Origin: JBOHDX01 sp050700835
Lineage (GTDB): Bacteria; Actinomycetota; Actinomycetes; Propionibacteriales; Nocardioidaceae
Length of the DNA stretch: 64,000 bases
Direction of reading: 5' to 3'
Assembly: GCA_050700835.1 (NCBI GenBank)
Contig: JBOHDX010000080.1
Location: 1 to 64,000, forward strand
In this document: in pieces, positions 50,745 to 59,314 of the stretch
How positions within the stretch are numbered: position 1 is the first letter of the stretch
Layout: the number at the start of each line of letters is the position of its first letter
The notes under the pieces: model-generated
What the model saw: only the letters and a program-made list of their open reading frames with translations
The model's database searches: none
Told to the model about the DNA's origin: nothing
Position numbers and translations under genes: made by a program

Positions 50745-51671
50745 ATGCCGACCACCACCAAGTCCACGCACGCCGACTACCGCCTCAGCCAGCTCGAGGA
50801 GCTCGAGGCGGAGTCGATCCACATCTTCCGCGAGGTCGCGGCCGAGTTCGAGAAGCCGGTGCTGATGTTCTCCGGCGGCAAGGACTCGATCTCGATGCTC
50901 CGGCTCGCCGAGAAGGCGTTCTTCCCGGCGAAGATCCCGTTCCCGGTGCTGCAGATCGACACCGGCGTCGACTTCCCCGAGGTGCTGGCCTGTCGTGACA
51001 AGTGGGTGAGCAGGCTGGGCGTACGCCTGATCATCGCCTCGGTGCAGAAGGCCATCGACGACGGTGTCGTCGTGGACGACGGCAAGACCAGCCGCAACCG
51101 GCTGCAGATCGGCACGCTGCTCAACGCGATCGAGACGAACGGCTTCACCGCCGCATTCGGTGGCGGCCGACGCGACGAGGAGAAGGCGCGGGCCAAGGAG
51201 CGCGTCTACTCCCACCGCGACGAGTTCGGCCAGTGGGACCCCAAGATGCAGCGGCCAGAGCTGTGGGACCTCTACAACGGGCGGATCCGTGAGGGCGAGC
51301 ACATGCGGATCTTCCCGTTGAGCAACTGGACCGAGCTCGACGTGTGGCACTACATCGGCCGCGAGCGCATCGAGATCCCGTCCATCTACTTCAGCCATCG
51401 GCGCCCCGTGTTCGCTCGCGACGGGATGCTGATCTCCGACTCCGAGTTCGTCACTCGCAAGCCGGCCGAGCTGGTCGAGGAGCGTACCGTCCGCTTCCGC
51501 ACGGTGGGCGACATGACGATGACCGGATGCGTCGAGTCGGAGGCGTCCACGGTCGACGAGATCATCGACGAGATCGCCGTGGCCCGGGTGACCGAGCGCG
51601 GCGCCACCCGCGGCGACGACCGGTTCTCCGAGGCCGCGATGGAAGACCGCAAGAAGGAGGGCTACTTCTGA
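50745..51671 (+). CDS. cysD: Sulfate adenylyltransferase subunit CysD
   Basis: 308-residue PP-loop ATP pyrophosphatase domain that makes adenylyl-sulfate from sulfate and ATP. The PP-loop is VLMFSGGKDSISMLRLAEKAF, followed by PVLQIDTGVDFPE and FGGGRRDEEKARAKERVYSHRDEFGQWDPKMQRPELW, a CysD signature. The TTG at 50727 could give six more residues, but the ATG (MPTTTKST) is preferred. Its stop overlaps cysN as TGATG. Together with CysN, this is the heterodimeric GTP-driven sulfurylase, distinct from the APS kinase domain of the upstream gene. Confidence 0.95.
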   Translation: MPTTTKSTHADYRLSQLEELEAESIHIFREVAAEFEKPVLMFSGGKDSISMLRLAEKAFFPAKIPFPVLQIDTGVDFPEVLACRDKWVSRLGVRLIIASVQKAIDDGVVVDDGKTSRNRLQIGTLLNAIETNGFTAAFGGGRRDEEKARAKERVYSHRDEFGQWDPKMQRPELWDLYNGRIREGEHMRIFPLSNWTELDVWHYIGRERIEIPSIYFSHRRPVFARDGMLISDSEFVTRKPAELVEERTVRFRTVGDMTMTGCVESEASTVDEIIDEIAVARVTERGATRGDDRFSEAAMEDRKKEGYF

Positions 51672-52951
51672 TGACGGCGACCGCTACGTCGGAATCGGGC
51701 AGGCCGTCGATGGACCTGCTCCGGTTCGCCACCGCCGGCTCCGTCGACGACGGCAAGTCGACGCTGATCGGTCGACTGCTGCTCGACTCCAAGGCGATCT
51801 TCGAGGACCAGCTCGAGGCCGTGGAGCGCACGTCGATGGACAAGGGCTACGACTACACCGACCTCGCTCTGCTCACCGACGGGCTGCGGTCCGAGCGTGA
51901 GCAGGGCATCACGATCGACGTCGCCTACCGCTACTTCGCTACGCCGAACCGCAAGTTCATCATCGCCGACACACCGGGCCACGTGCAGTACACCCGCAAC
52001 ATGGTCACCGGCGCCTCGACCGCGGACCTCGGTCTCGTGCTGGTCGACGCGCGGCAGGGCCTCACCGAGCAGAGCCGCCGCCACGCGGTCATCCTGTCGT
52101 TGTTGCGCGTGCCGCACCTGGTGCTCGCGGTCAACAAGATGGACCTCGTCGACTACGCCGAGGACGTGTTCGCGAAGATCCGGGCGGAGTTCACGTCGTT
52201 CGCCACCAAGCTGACGATCCCCGATCTGACCATCATCCCGATCTCGGCGCTCAAGGGCGACAACGTCGTCACCCGCAGCGACAACATGCCGTGGTACGAC
52301 GGCACCTCACTGCTGCACTACCTTGAGAACGTCCACGTGGCGTCCGACCGGGACATGATCGACTCACGATTCCCCGTGCAGTACGTCGTGCGTCCCAAGT
52401 CCGACGACTTCCACGACTACCGCGGCTACGCCGGACGGGTCGCCGGTGGCGTGCTCAAGCCGGGCGACGACGTGCTGGTCCTCCCGAGCGGCTTCACCTC
52501 GCGGGTCGCCGGGATCGACCTGTTCGACCAGGAGCTGAGCGAGGCGTACCCGCCGATGTCGGTGACGGTGCGGCTCGAGGACGACCTCGACGTGTCGCGC
52601 GGCGACATGATCTGTCGTCCGCAGAACGCCCCGAGCCCGAGCCAGGACATCGACGCGATGGTGTGCTGGATGACGAACGCACCCCTTCGACCGCGCCAGA
52701 AGCTCGCGTTCAAGCACACCACCCGGACCGGGCGGGCGATGGTCAAGGACGTGCAGTACCGCCTCGACGTCAACACGCTCCACCGCGACCTCGACACCAA
52801 GGAGCTCGGCCTCAACGAGATCGGCCGGGTGCACTTGCGTACCACCGTCCCACTGTTGTGCGACCCCTACGAGAAGAACCGCACGACCGGGTCGTTCATC
52901 CTGCTCGATGAGGCAACCGGCGTCACCGTCGGTGCCGGCATGATCAACTGA
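51671..52951 (+). CDS. cysN: Sulfate adenylyltransferase GTPase subunit CysN
   Basis: 426-residue EF-Tu-like GTPase that drives CysD. G1 is GSVDDGKSTLIGRLLLDS, switch I EREQGITIDVAYRYFAT, G3 ADTPGHVQYTRNMVTGAS and G4 NKMDLVDYAEDV. Domain II and III follow, with VYRDYRGYAGRVAGGV-like and MICRPQNAPSPSQDIDAMVCWM segments. It lacks a fused CysC domain, and the kinase function is supplied by the upstream cysC gene. The start is coupled to cysD. It ends just before a GC-rich tandem repeat. Confidence 0.95.
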   Translation: MTATATSESGRPSMDLLRFATAGSVDDGKSTLIGRLLLDSKAIFEDQLEAVERTSMDKGYDYTDLALLTDGLRSEREQGITIDVAYRYFATPNRKFIIADTPGHVQYTRNMVTGASTADLGLVLVDARQGLTEQSRRHAVILSLLRVPHLVLAVNKMDLVDYAEDVFAKIRAEFTSFATKLTIPDLTIIPISALKGDNVVTRSDNMPWYDGTSLLHYLENVHVASDRDMIDSRFPVQYVVRPKSDDFHDYRGYAGRVAGGVLKPGDDVLVLPSGFTSRVAGIDLFDQELSEAYPPMSVTVRLEDDLDVSRGDMICRPQNAPSPSQDIDAMVCWMTNAPLRPRQKLAFKHTTRTGRAMVKDVQYRLDVNTLHRDLDTKELGLNEIGRVHLRTTVPLLCDPYEKNRTTGSFILLDEATGVTVGAGMIN

Positions 52952-52958
52952 CCTGCCC

Positions 52959-53047
52959 CGTCGTCACCGCGCCCGGGCCGGCGCCCTGCCACATCCCGCC
53001 CGCGTCGTGACCGCGCCCGGGCCGGTCGCCCTGCCACATCCCGCCCG
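52959..53047. repeat. GC-rich tandem repeat after cysN (period about 43 bp)
   Basis: Two copies beginning CGTCGTCACCGCGCCCGGGC and CGTCGTGACCGCGCCCGGGC, each followed by GCCCTGCCACATCCCGCCCG, occupy 52959-53001 and 53002-53047. It lies between cysN and the first 56-bp palindrome. It resembles the flbD-upstream repeat only in its CGTCGTGACC start. Confidence 0.85.
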
Positions 53048-53079
53048 CCCCGCCCCCTATCCCACCCCACCGCTTCGGC

Positions 53080-53135
53080 GAGATCACATTTCGAGGCGAC
53101 GTGGGTGCCCCATATGGGTACGAAAATGTGATCTC
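53080..53135. repeat. 56-bp palindromic element, copy 1, at the DUF559 gene 3' end
   Basis: Starts GAGATCACATTTCGAGGCG and ends TACGAAAATGTGATCTC, so the arms are inverted with one extra base. The centre contains CCCATATGGG, itself a palindrome. The end of the element overlaps the TGA of the DUF559 gene (53134-53136). Copy 2 at 54167 shares both ends and the exact length. Confidence 0.9.
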
Positions 53136-54096
53136 ACTGGCCGGGGCTGGGAGGACTGAACACCCGCCACCACGCCTCCGGCGGTCTCAGGGAGAAGGCG
53201 GGACCGCCGGCCACGAGGATCGCGTTGGCGACCCGCGTCACCACCGTCAGCGGGCGACCCAGGTCCGTCGCAGTGACTCGGATGACGATCCAGCCACGGG
53301 TCTGCAGGTTCTCCTGGCGGCCGATGTCTTGCGCCCACTGGCGCGCGTCGGTCCGGTGGTGGGCTCCGTCGTACTCGATGGCGACCTTCCACTGCGGGTA
53401 GGACAGGTCCGGACAGGCGAGCCAACCGCCGTCGGACCACCGCACCACGGTGTTGATCGCCGGTTCCGGGAGACCTGCGAGGACCAGTGCGAGCCGAACC
53501 GAGGTCTCAGGTGGCGAGTCGACTGCGTCCCGCACCAGCTCACCTGCAGCCCGCGCCATGGCGGCGCCCCTGCCACGCGTCGCCTTGGCCGCCGCGACGA
53601 GGTGCGCAGGGGACAGCCCGCGGCGAACGATCGCATCGCCGAGGACGACCACATCGAGGAGGTCCGCAGCGTCGCGTGCCGCGGACGCATGAGCCGCGAT
53701 CGCCAACCAGAGCGAGAGGGGCGTCTGGCACGGCCCGTCCAACGTCTGGATCGTCGGACGAGGGCGCTGCAGCCGGTGCACCTCGACTCCGTCGACCGTC
53801 GTGGCCTCGTCGCCGGGGCCGATCTGCAGGTGCGTGTGCCGCATCGGGGGTACCGGCAGACCCAGTAGCTGTCCGGCCGTGTGACACGCCGCTGCTCCGT
53901 GTGGCACGAGCAACCTGGCCGCTTGGACACGGAGCCCGACCGAGTCCGGAGTGTCCCCGTCCGCCCAGACGGATCGGAACACGGCTCGATAGTCTCTGCC
54001 GCGCAGCATCGACGCGGAGCGCCCGTCGTACCGCGCCTTCGACGTGGTGAACGGGATCCCGGTCGACGGCGCGCTTGCGGCGGCATGGCTCGTCAT
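53134..54096 (-). CDS. DUF559 / VSR-like endonuclease-domain protein
   Basis: 320-residue protein. The C-terminal part is a PD-(D/E)XK-like nuclease domain of the DUF559 type: WKVAIEYDGAHHRTDARQWAQDIGRQENLQTRGWIVIRVTATDLGRP, with Glu in IEYDG and the following H/R/D residues. The N-terminal part SKARYDGRSASMLRGRDYRAVFRSVWADGDTPDSVGLRVQAARLL resembles the AbiEi-type winged-helix antitoxin N-terminal domain found in many actinobacteria. The first ATG candidates are 54108 and 54096. The gene is bracketed by two 56-bp palindromes, an arrangement I find unusual. Function unknown. Confidence 0.75.
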   Translation of the reverse strand: MTSHAAASAPSTGIPFTTSKARYDGRSASMLRGRDYRAVFRSVWADGDTPDSVGLRVQAARLLVPHGAAACHTAGQLLGLPVPPMRHTHLQIGPGDEATTVDGVEVHRLQRPRPTIQTLDGPCQTPLSLWLAIAAHASAARDAADLLDVVVLGDAIVRRGLSPAHLVAAAKATRGRGAAMARAAGELVRDAVDSPPETSVRLALVLAGLPEPAINTVVRWSDGGWLACPDLSYPQWKVAIEYDGAHHRTDARQWAQDIGRQENLQTRGWIVIRVTATDLGRPLTVVTRVANAILVAGGPAFSLRPPEAWWRVFSPPSPGQ

Positions 54097-54166
54097 GCCG
54101 GGGATCATGGCGGCGGCGTCACGCCGATGACGATGGTCCACAGCTGCGAGCGCCGCCGTCCTCCGC

Positions 54167-54222
54167 GAGATCACAGTTCGAGGCGTGTCCGGCCGCCGCT
54201 GCGCATACGAAAATGTGATCTC
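54167..54222. repeat. 56-bp palindromic element, copy 2, upstream of the DUF559 gene
   Basis: Starts GAGATCACAGTTCGAGGCG and ends TACGAAAATGTGATCTC. The length and both ends match copy 1, while the central 20 bases differ. It is 58-70 bases upstream of the DUF559 start and in the same orientation on the chromosome as copy 1. Confidence 0.9.
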
Positions 54223-54342
54223 GGCGAACACGGGGAGCCGGGACCGCGGGAGCGACGAACACGGGACACGGGAGCCGGGAGACGGGAGCGGGGGCTGGGA
54301 GAGCGGGAGGCAGGGCTGGTGGCGGCGTGCCAGGCTGGCTGG

Positions 54343-54687
54343 ATGCCGACCGTGGAGGACGTGCGGAAGATCGCGTTGGGGATGCCCGGGGCGTACGAGC
54401 AGGCGTCGTACCACGGCCAGCCGTCGTTCCGGACCAAGCCGCGCGGCTTCGCGCACGTGCGCGACGACGTGGATCTGGTCGTTCACCTCGCGGACGAGGG
54501 TGAGAAGCACGCCTTGGTCGCCGAGAACCCCGCGGTGTTCCACACCACCCCGCACTTCGACGGGTACGCCGCGGTGCTGGTCCGGCTGGCCGCCGTGGAC
54601 CCGGTCGAGCTGCGGGAGCTGATCGTCGAGTCCTGGCGGCTGCGGGCGCCGGCGAGGCTGGTCAAGGAGTTCGACGCCGCGCAGTGA
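54343..54687 (+). CDS. MmcQ/YjbR-family protein
   Basis: 114-residue protein of the YjbR fold. It starts MPTVEDVRKIALGMPGAYEQASYHGQPSFRTKPRGFAHVRDD and continues DLVVHLADEGEKHALVAENPAVFHTTPHFDGYAAVLVRLAAVDPVELRELIVESWRLRAPARL. The typical MmcQ core is present and the length is normal. A role in DNA binding has been suggested for the family, but the sequence does not prove one. It starts with ATG at 54343 after a GC-rich leader without a clear ribosome site. It stands alone, with repeats on both sides. Confidence 0.85.
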   Translation: MPTVEDVRKIALGMPGAYEQASYHGQPSFRTKPRGFAHVRDDVDLVVHLADEGEKHALVAENPAVFHTTPHFDGYAAVLVRLAAVDPVELRELIVESWRLRAPARLVKEFDAAQ

Positions 54688-54771
54688 GCCCGGACCAACC
54701 GGGCCACGGACCTCGGGTCGCCCCAGGCGCGCCAGGCTCGTCAGGCGTGTCAGGCCGCAAGGCGCACACAG

Positions 54772-54820
54772 GCCCAGGGGGGCCCGCCCAGGGGGGCCCG
54801 CCCAGGGGGGCCTGCCCAGT
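54772..54820. repeat. Three 15-bp G-rich tandem repeats upstream of pxpA
   Basis: Unit GGGGGGCCCGCCCAG is repeated about three times (ggcccaggggggcccgcccaggg...), in the 274-bp gap between the YjbR-like gene and pxpA. Slippage-prone G-runs make it polymorphic. No gene was seen in this gap. Confidence 0.75.
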
Positions 54821-54961
54821 CGGGCACAGACAGGCGCAGTCGCGCGCCGACAGGCCAAGACACCGGCGCATACCACCACCGCGACCGACAGGCTGCTCAC
54901 GGGCGCCAACCGTGCAGCGCACGCAGCGCCGAGGCAGAGCGGTGCGTCCTAGGGTGAGGCC

Positions 54962-55687
54962 ATGCCGTCCGTCGACCTCAACGCCGACCTGGGCGAGTCG
55001 TACGGCCGCTGGCGGCTCGGCGACGACGAGGCGGTGCTCGGCCTCGTCAGCAGCGCCAACGTCGCGTGCGGCTTCCATGCCGGCGACCCGACCACGCTGC
55101 GGCGTACGTGCGAGCTCGCGGTCGCGCGCGGGGTGGCCATCGGCGCGCAGGTGGGCTACGCCGACCTCCGCGGCTTCGGGCGGCGCCGGATCGACGTCCC
55201 GCCGGACGATCTGGCCGCGGACGTGCTGTATCAGATCGGCGCGCTGGACGGGCTCGCCCGAGCGGCCGGCGGCCGGGTGGCCTACGTCAAGCCGCACGGC
55301 GCTCTGTACAACACGGTCGTGCACGACGAGGCCCAGGCGAGCGCCGTCGTCGAAGCGGTGGCGGCCTACCCCGGCCGGCTGCCCGTGCTGGGACTCGCCG
55401 GCTCGGTGCTGCTCCGGCTGGCAGCGGCCAACGGGTTGAGGCCGGTAGCGGAAGGGTTCGCGGACCGGGCGTACTCCGACGACGGAACACTGCTGCCGCG
55501 CGACCTGCCCGGCGCCCTGATCACCGAGCCCAACGCGGCCGCCGCCCAGGCCGTGCGGCTGGCCGCCGACGCCGAGACCATCTGCGTGCACGGCGACTCT
55601 CCCGGCGCCGTGCTGATCACGCAGGCGGTCCGCGCCGCTCTCGACGGTGCGGCGATCCAGATCCGCGCCTTCACCGCGCCGGGCTGA
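54962..55687 (+). CDS. pxpA: 5-oxoprolinase subunit PxpA (LamB/YcsF family)
   Basis: 241-residue subunit of the ATP-dependent enzyme that opens 5-oxoproline to glutamate. The family shows [53 protein letters not shown], then [30 protein letters not shown] and [17 protein letters not shown]. The start ATG begins a conserved block. The next gene starts with GTG two bases past its stop. The order pxpA-pxpB-pxpC is standard. Confidence 0.92.
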   Translation: MPSVDLNADLGESYGRWRLGDDEAVLGLVSSANVACGFHAGDPTTLRRTCELAVARGVAIGAQVGYADLRGFGRRRIDVPPDDLAADVLYQIGALDGLARAAGGRVAYVKPHGALYNTVVHDEAQASAVVEAVAAYPGRLPVLGLAGSVLLRLAAANGLRPVAEGFADRAYSDDGTLLPRDLPGALITEPNAAAAQAVRLAADAETICVHGDSPGAVLITQAVRAALDGAAIQIRAFTAPG

Positions 55688-55689
55688 CC

Positions 55690-56307
55690 GTGCGCCTGCT
55701 CCCGTGCGGCGATGTCGCACTGCTGCTTGAAGCCGACTCGCTCGATGATGTTCTCGCATGGGGGGCGGCGATTGAGGCCGCGGCCATCGACGGGGTCGAG
55801 GAGATGGTGCCCGCCGCGCGTACCCTGCTGGTCCGCGTGAACCCCGGACGACTCGGCGCGGTCCGCCGCTCCCTCACCGACCTGCCGCCGCCCGAGGCCG
55901 GGGTGCCAGCCACCACGAGTCGCGACGTCGTGCAGCTCGACGTGCGCTATGACGGGCCGGACCTCGACGAGGTGGCCGCGCTGACCGGCCTCGGCCGCGG
56001 CGGGGTGATCGCCGCGCACACCGGTCAGACGTGGGTGGTGGCCTTCTGCGGGTTCGTTCCCGGCTTCGGCTACCTCGTCGGCGACGACGACCGGCTGCGC
56101 GTCCCCCGCCGCAATGAACCACGCACCCAGGTGCCCGCCGGGGCGGTCGCGCTCGCCGGAGGGTACGCCGGGGTCTACCCCCGCGCCTCGCCCGGCGGCT
56201 GGCAGCTGATCGGGCGTACCGACGCACCTCTGTGGGACGCCGACCGCGACCGCCCGGCGCTGCTCCGAGCGGGCGTTCGAGTCCGGTTCGCCGAGGTGCC
56301 GAGATGA
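55690..56307 (+). CDS. pxpB: 5-oxoprolinase subunit PxpB
   Basis: 205-residue subunit with a carboxyltransferase-type fold (AHS1). It has [42 protein letters not shown] and the [22 protein letters not shown] motif, plus [45 protein letters not shown] chose GTG at 55690. The stop overlaps pxpC as ATGA. The enzyme hydrolyses 5-oxoproline with ATP hydrolysis by PxpA/B/C. Confidence 0.92.
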   Translation: MRLLPCGDVALLLEADSLDDVLAWGAAIEAAAIDGVEEMVPAARTLLVRVNPGRLGAVRRSLTDLPPPEAGVPATTSRDVVQLDVRYDGPDLDEVAALTGLGRGGVIAAHTGQTWVVAFCGFVPGFGYLVGDDDRLRVPRRNEPRTQVPAGAVALAGGYAGVYPRASPGGWQLIGRTDAPLWDADRDRPALLRAGVRVRFAEVPR

Positions 56308-57221
56308 CGCTGACGGTGCTGGCGACCGGGGCGCTCAGCACGATCCAGGACCAGGGCCGGGTCGGATGGGCCGCGGTCGGTGTGAGCCGGTCTGGCGCGG
56401 CCGACCGCGGCGCGTTGCGGCTGGCGAACCGGCTGGTCGGCAACCCTCCGGACGCCGCGGGGCTCGAGGTGACGATGGGAGGTCTCGCGCTGCGGGCGGA
56501 GGCACCGGTCGTGCTGGCACTCACCGGCGCGTCCGGGCCGGCGACGGTCGACGGCCGCGGCGTCGTCCAGGGCGCGGCGGTCCGCCTCGCCACGGGCCAG
56601 TCGTTGACGATCGGGGCGCCCGTGGTCGGGCTGCGGACCTATGTCGGCGTCCGCGGCGGTCTCGCCGTCCCTGCGGTGCTCGGGTCGCGTTCCACCGACA
56701 CACTGGCCGGCATCGGTCCGGAGCCGCTGCGCGAGGGTGACGTACTCCCCGTCGGCTCCCCCGGCGGCCCACCCTCTGATGCGGAGGCTCCGGACGTGAT
56801 CGACCCCCGGGGGCCGCTGGTCCGCGTCGTTCTCGGCCCGCGCGACGACCGTTTCCCTGCCGCGTCAGTCGACGGGCTGCTCCGGCAGCCGTGGCGCGTC
56901 GGTGTGCGCTCGGACCGCATCGGCGTTCGGTTGGAGGCGATCGGCAGCACCCGGATCCGGGCCAAGGACGCCGGCACGGGCGATGGCGACGGCGACGGCG
57001 ACGAGCCACCCAGCGAAGGAGTCGTCCGCGGAGCGGTGCAGGTGCCGCCGTCCGGCCAGCCGACGGTGTTCGGCCCCGACCACCCCGTGACCGGCGGCTA
57101 CCCGGTGATCGCGGTGGTCATCGATGCCGACGCGGACCTGCTCGGGCAGGTACGCCCCGGCGATCTGGTCCGCTTCGCGCGGGTGAGCCTCAGGCCGGTG
57201 AGCTTCGGGGCGTCGCGATGA
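56304..57221 (+). CDS. pxpC: 5-oxoprolinase subunit PxpC
   Basis: 305-residue AHS2 subunit. It starts [48 protein letters not shown] and has [31 protein letters not shown], then [31 protein letters not shown] and [11 protein letters not shown]. It is the third of the pxpA-pxpB-pxpC set, and ends with a 32-base convergent overlap on the cupin gene. [15 protein letters not shown] stretch near residue 230 is an unusual acidic insertion. Confidence 0.92.
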   Translation: MTLTVLATGALSTIQDQGRVGWAAVGVSRSGAADRGALRLANRLVGNPPDAAGLEVTMGGLALRAEAPVVLALTGASGPATVDGRGVVQGAAVRLATGQSLTIGAPVVGLRTYVGVRGGLAVPAVLGSRSTDTLAGIGPEPLREGDVLPVGSPGGPPSDAEAPDVIDPRGPLVRVVLGPRDDRFPAASVDGLLRQPWRVGVRSDRIGVRLEAIGSTRIRAKDAGTGDGDGDGDEPPSEGVVRGAVQVPPSGQPTVFGPDHPVTGGYPVIAVVIDADADLLGQVRPGDLVRFARVSLRPVSFGASR

Positions 57222-57591
57222 CCGGGTCCGCCTGGCCGATCGAGTCGATCCGGCCGTAGTCGTCGTGCAGCCGCTCGATGTCGTCCTCATCGCAGTAGGC
57301 GCCCTGCTGGACCTCGACGATCACCGCCACCGCGACGCCGGGGTTGGACAACCGGTGGCTCGCGCCCAGCGGGACGTCGACGGACTCGCCTTCGGCGACC
57401 GTGGTCACCACATCGTCGATGGCCGCCTCGATCTCGCCCGACACGACGAACCAGTGCTCCTTGCGCTGTGCATGTCGCTGCAACGACAGCCGGTGACCGG
57501 GGCGTACCACGATGCGCTTGGTCTTGTAACCCTCGCCCTCGTCGACGACGGTCCAGGACCCCCAAGGGCGTACCACGTGCTCCTGCTCCAC
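57190..57591 (-). CDS. Cupin of mannose-6-phosphate isomerase type II C-terminal kind
   Basis: 133-residue single cupin domain. It starts VEQEHVVRPWGSWTVVDEGEGYKTKRIVVRPGHRLSLQRHAQRKEHWFVVSG, matching the metal-binding C-terminal cupin of PMI/GMP-type enzymes (HAQRKEHW-x-VVSG). No nucleotidyltransferase domain is attached, so it is a free cupin domain. Other lines hold that such proteins bind a sugar or a metal. The GTG at 57591 begins the conserved block and removes 42 unconserved upstream codons. It converges with pxpC. Confidence 0.8.
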   Translation of the reverse strand: MEQEHVVRPWGSWTVVDEGEGYKTKRIVVRPGHRLSLQRHAQRKEHWFVVSGEIEAAIDDVVTTVAEGESVDVPLGASHRLSNPGVAVAVIVEVQQGAYCDEDDIERLHDDYGRIDSIGQADPVIATPRSSPA

Positions 57592-57643
57592 TGCAGCGGT
57601 TCCTCTCGGGTACGTCGCGCCGACGGACTGCCGAGCGTACTGG

Positions 57644-58579
57644 CTAGCGCCCGAGCGCCGGACGCACGTGCAGGCCGACGTCGGGGTCGACGACAAGCTC
57701 CTGGGCCGCTGCCACACCGTCCGCGGTCAGCGGCGTGTCGAGGTCGACGCTGCGCTTGACCAGCCCGAGTGCGATCGGGCCGAGCTCGTGATGACGAGCC
57801 GAGGATCCGACGAACCCGACCTGGCGGCCATCCGAGAGCAGCGGCGAGCCGACCGCAGGGAGGTGGTCGACGGAGCCGTCAAGGTGCAGACGTACCAGCC
57901 GTCGCGGCGGCCGACCGAGCGTGTGCACCCGTGCCACCGTCTCCTGCCCGCGATAACAGCCCTTGTCGAGCGCGACCACGGAGCCGAGCAGGCCCAGCTC
58001 GTTGGGGATCGTCCGATGGTCGGTGTCGAGCCCGATACGAGGCAGTCCCGCCTCGATGCGCAACGCCTCGTGCGCCCAGACACCCGACGGCGGACCCCAC
58101 CGGGCGGGTACCTCCACCAGCTCGATGCGAGGCACCAGCTCGACGCCGCTGGCCCGGCCGAGCACGGCTAGCTCCGGGACGAGAGTGGAGTCCACGCGCA
58201 GCATGAACTTCATCTGCTCCAGGAAGGCGATCAGTGCCGGCCCGGCGCCCGGCTCGGTGTGCGCGATGAACGCGGTGCCGTCGTCGACCCCGGCGAAGCC
58301 GTGCTCGATGTGGCCCTGGGGAGAGAGCACCATGGCGTGCGTCCAGGTGCCGGCACGCAGTCCCTCGAAGGCCTGCGTGGTCATGGCATGCAGGTACGCG
58401 AGCCGGTCCGCACCCTCGACCCGGACGACGTCGCGGTGCGACAGGTCGACCCAGCCCTGTCCGTCGACGAGCCGACGCTGCTCGGCGACCGGGTTGCCGT
58501 AGTGCGCGGCCACACCCGAGTCGGGATGGTCACCCTCGACCGCGCCCGGCAGGTCGAGCAAGGGGCTTCGGGGTGTCAT
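57644..58579 (-). CDS. ygfZ: YgfZ-like tRNA-modifying / folate-binding protein
   Basis: 311-residue protein with the glycine cleavage T-protein fold. The YgfZ motif KGCYRGQETVARVH is present. Also seen are DLSHRDVVRVEGADRLAYLHAMTTQAFEGLRAGTWTHAMVLSPQGHIEHGF at the N terminus. It assists repair or assembly of iron-sulfur clusters with folate. It is followed on the same strand by cupin, and preceded by a 15-bp-stem hairpin and the Fur-family gene. ATG at 58579 starts the conserved region, after a non-conserved open stretch of 70 codons. Confidence 0.88.
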   Translation of the reverse strand: MTPRSPLLDLPGAVEGDHPDSGVAAHYGNPVAEQRRLVDGQGWVDLSHRDVVRVEGADRLAYLHAMTTQAFEGLRAGTWTHAMVLSPQGHIEHGFAGVDDGTAFIAHTEPGAGPALIAFLEQMKFMLRVDSTLVPELAVLGRASGVELVPRIELVEVPARWGPPSGVWAHEALRIEAGLPRIGLDTDHRTIPNELGLLGSVVALDKGCYRGQETVARVHTLGRPPRRLVRLHLDGSVDHLPAVGSPLLSDGRQVGFVGSSARHHELGPIALGLVKRSVDLDTPLTADGVAAAQELVVDPDVGLHVRPALGR

Positions 58580-58692
58580 GCCCGCTCCTCGCTGGGACTG
58601 GTACGCGCCCTGGGCGTCGTGGCTTGTCCGGCTGCCGTCGGGCTGGCCGGAGACGCCGCGGACCCGGCCAGGGGCGCTTCCCATGGAAGGTT

Positions 58693-58728
58693 GGCACTTC
58701 TCATGGGATGCACCCCATGAGAAGTGCC
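58693..58728. terminator. Perfect 15-bp-stem hairpin between fur and ygfZ
   Basis: GGCACTTCTCATGGG (58693-58707), loop ATGCAC, CCCATGAGAAGTGCC (58714-58728). It lies just past the 3' end of the Fur-family gene and upstream of ygfZ, so it may end fur transcription; it has no T-tract. It may also belong to a family of dispersed palindromes. Confidence 0.65.
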
Positions 58729-58769
58729 GACGTACCACGAGAACGTGGTAAACCGCCAGCGGCGGACGC

Positions 58770-59198
58770 TCACGAGGCGGCACCTCCACACCGCGCGCAC
58801 CGGCCGAACAACGTCAGGTGGCTCACGTCGGTCTCGAAGCCCCTCCCGCTGCGCAGGTCCGCCACCAGGCCGGCCGCCACCGCCGGATCCACGTCCTCGA
58901 CCTTCTCGCAGTCGCGGCAGACCAGGTGCAGATGCGCCGGCGCGGTCGCCGGATGGTACGTCGGCGCGCCGTGACCCAGATGGGTGTGACTGACCAGCCC
59001 CGTCCGCTCCAGCAGGTCGAGGGTGCGATAGACCGTGGAAGCAGTGACGTTCGGCGCATGCTGCTGCACGTGCCGGAGCACATCGTCCGGCGTGGAATGG
59101 CCGAGCTCCTCGACCGCCGCCAGCACAAGCCGACGCTGGGGAGTGAGCCGGTGCCCCTGCGCGCGCAGGGTCTCCTCCCATGACGGATTGTCAGACAC
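58770..59198 (-). CDS. Fur-family transcriptional regulator
   Basis: 142-residue metalloregulator. The winged helix holds HRLTPQRRLVLAAVEELGHSTPDDVLRHV and STVYRTLDLLERTGLVSHTHLGHG. The dimerisation domain contains HLHLVCRDCEKVEDVDP with a C-x2-C and a second CARCGG near the end, which give two structural zinc sites typical of Zur/Fur. Which metal it senses cannot be told from this. An inverted GTGGTG/CACCAC repeat lies before the start and may be its own operator. It shares the strand with ygfZ. Confidence 0.88.
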   Translation of the reverse strand: MSDNPSWEETLRAQGHRLTPQRRLVLAAVEELGHSTPDDVLRHVQQHAPNVTASTVYRTLDLLERTGLVSHTHLGHGAPTYHPATAPAHLHLVCRDCEKVEDVDPAVAAGLVADLRSGRGFETDVSHLTLFGRCARCGGAAS

Positions 59199-59219
59199 TC
59201 GGCCTCCGGCCGGTCGTAG

Positions 59220-59236
59220 GTGGTGCTCTCCACCAC
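59220..59236. promoter_or_regulatory. GTGGTG-N5-CACCAC inverted repeat before the Fur-family gene
   Basis: GTGGTG (59220-59225) and CACCAC (59231-59236), spaced by five bases, lie 22-38 bp upstream of the fur start. It is a candidate autoregulatory site; no other known Fur-box pattern is seen here. Confidence 0.35.
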
Positions 59237-59314
59237 ACTATCCGGCTTCTGGAGTTGCGACCCTGACCGACCACCTCCACCGTGGTGGGGACCCCGACTA
59301 CGGAGGTAGGGCCC

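Noticed and set aside
53080..54222. The DUF559 gene plus palindromes as an insertion sequence with a transposase
   Set aside because: No transposase domain is present, the flanking elements are in direct orientation and no target-site duplication was seen. I keep it only as a possible mobile unit.
54097..54909. N-terminal extension of the DUF559 protein to 591 residues
   Set aside because: The extra codons run through the 56-bp palindrome and across the YjbR-like gene on the opposite strand, and they show no conserved motif.
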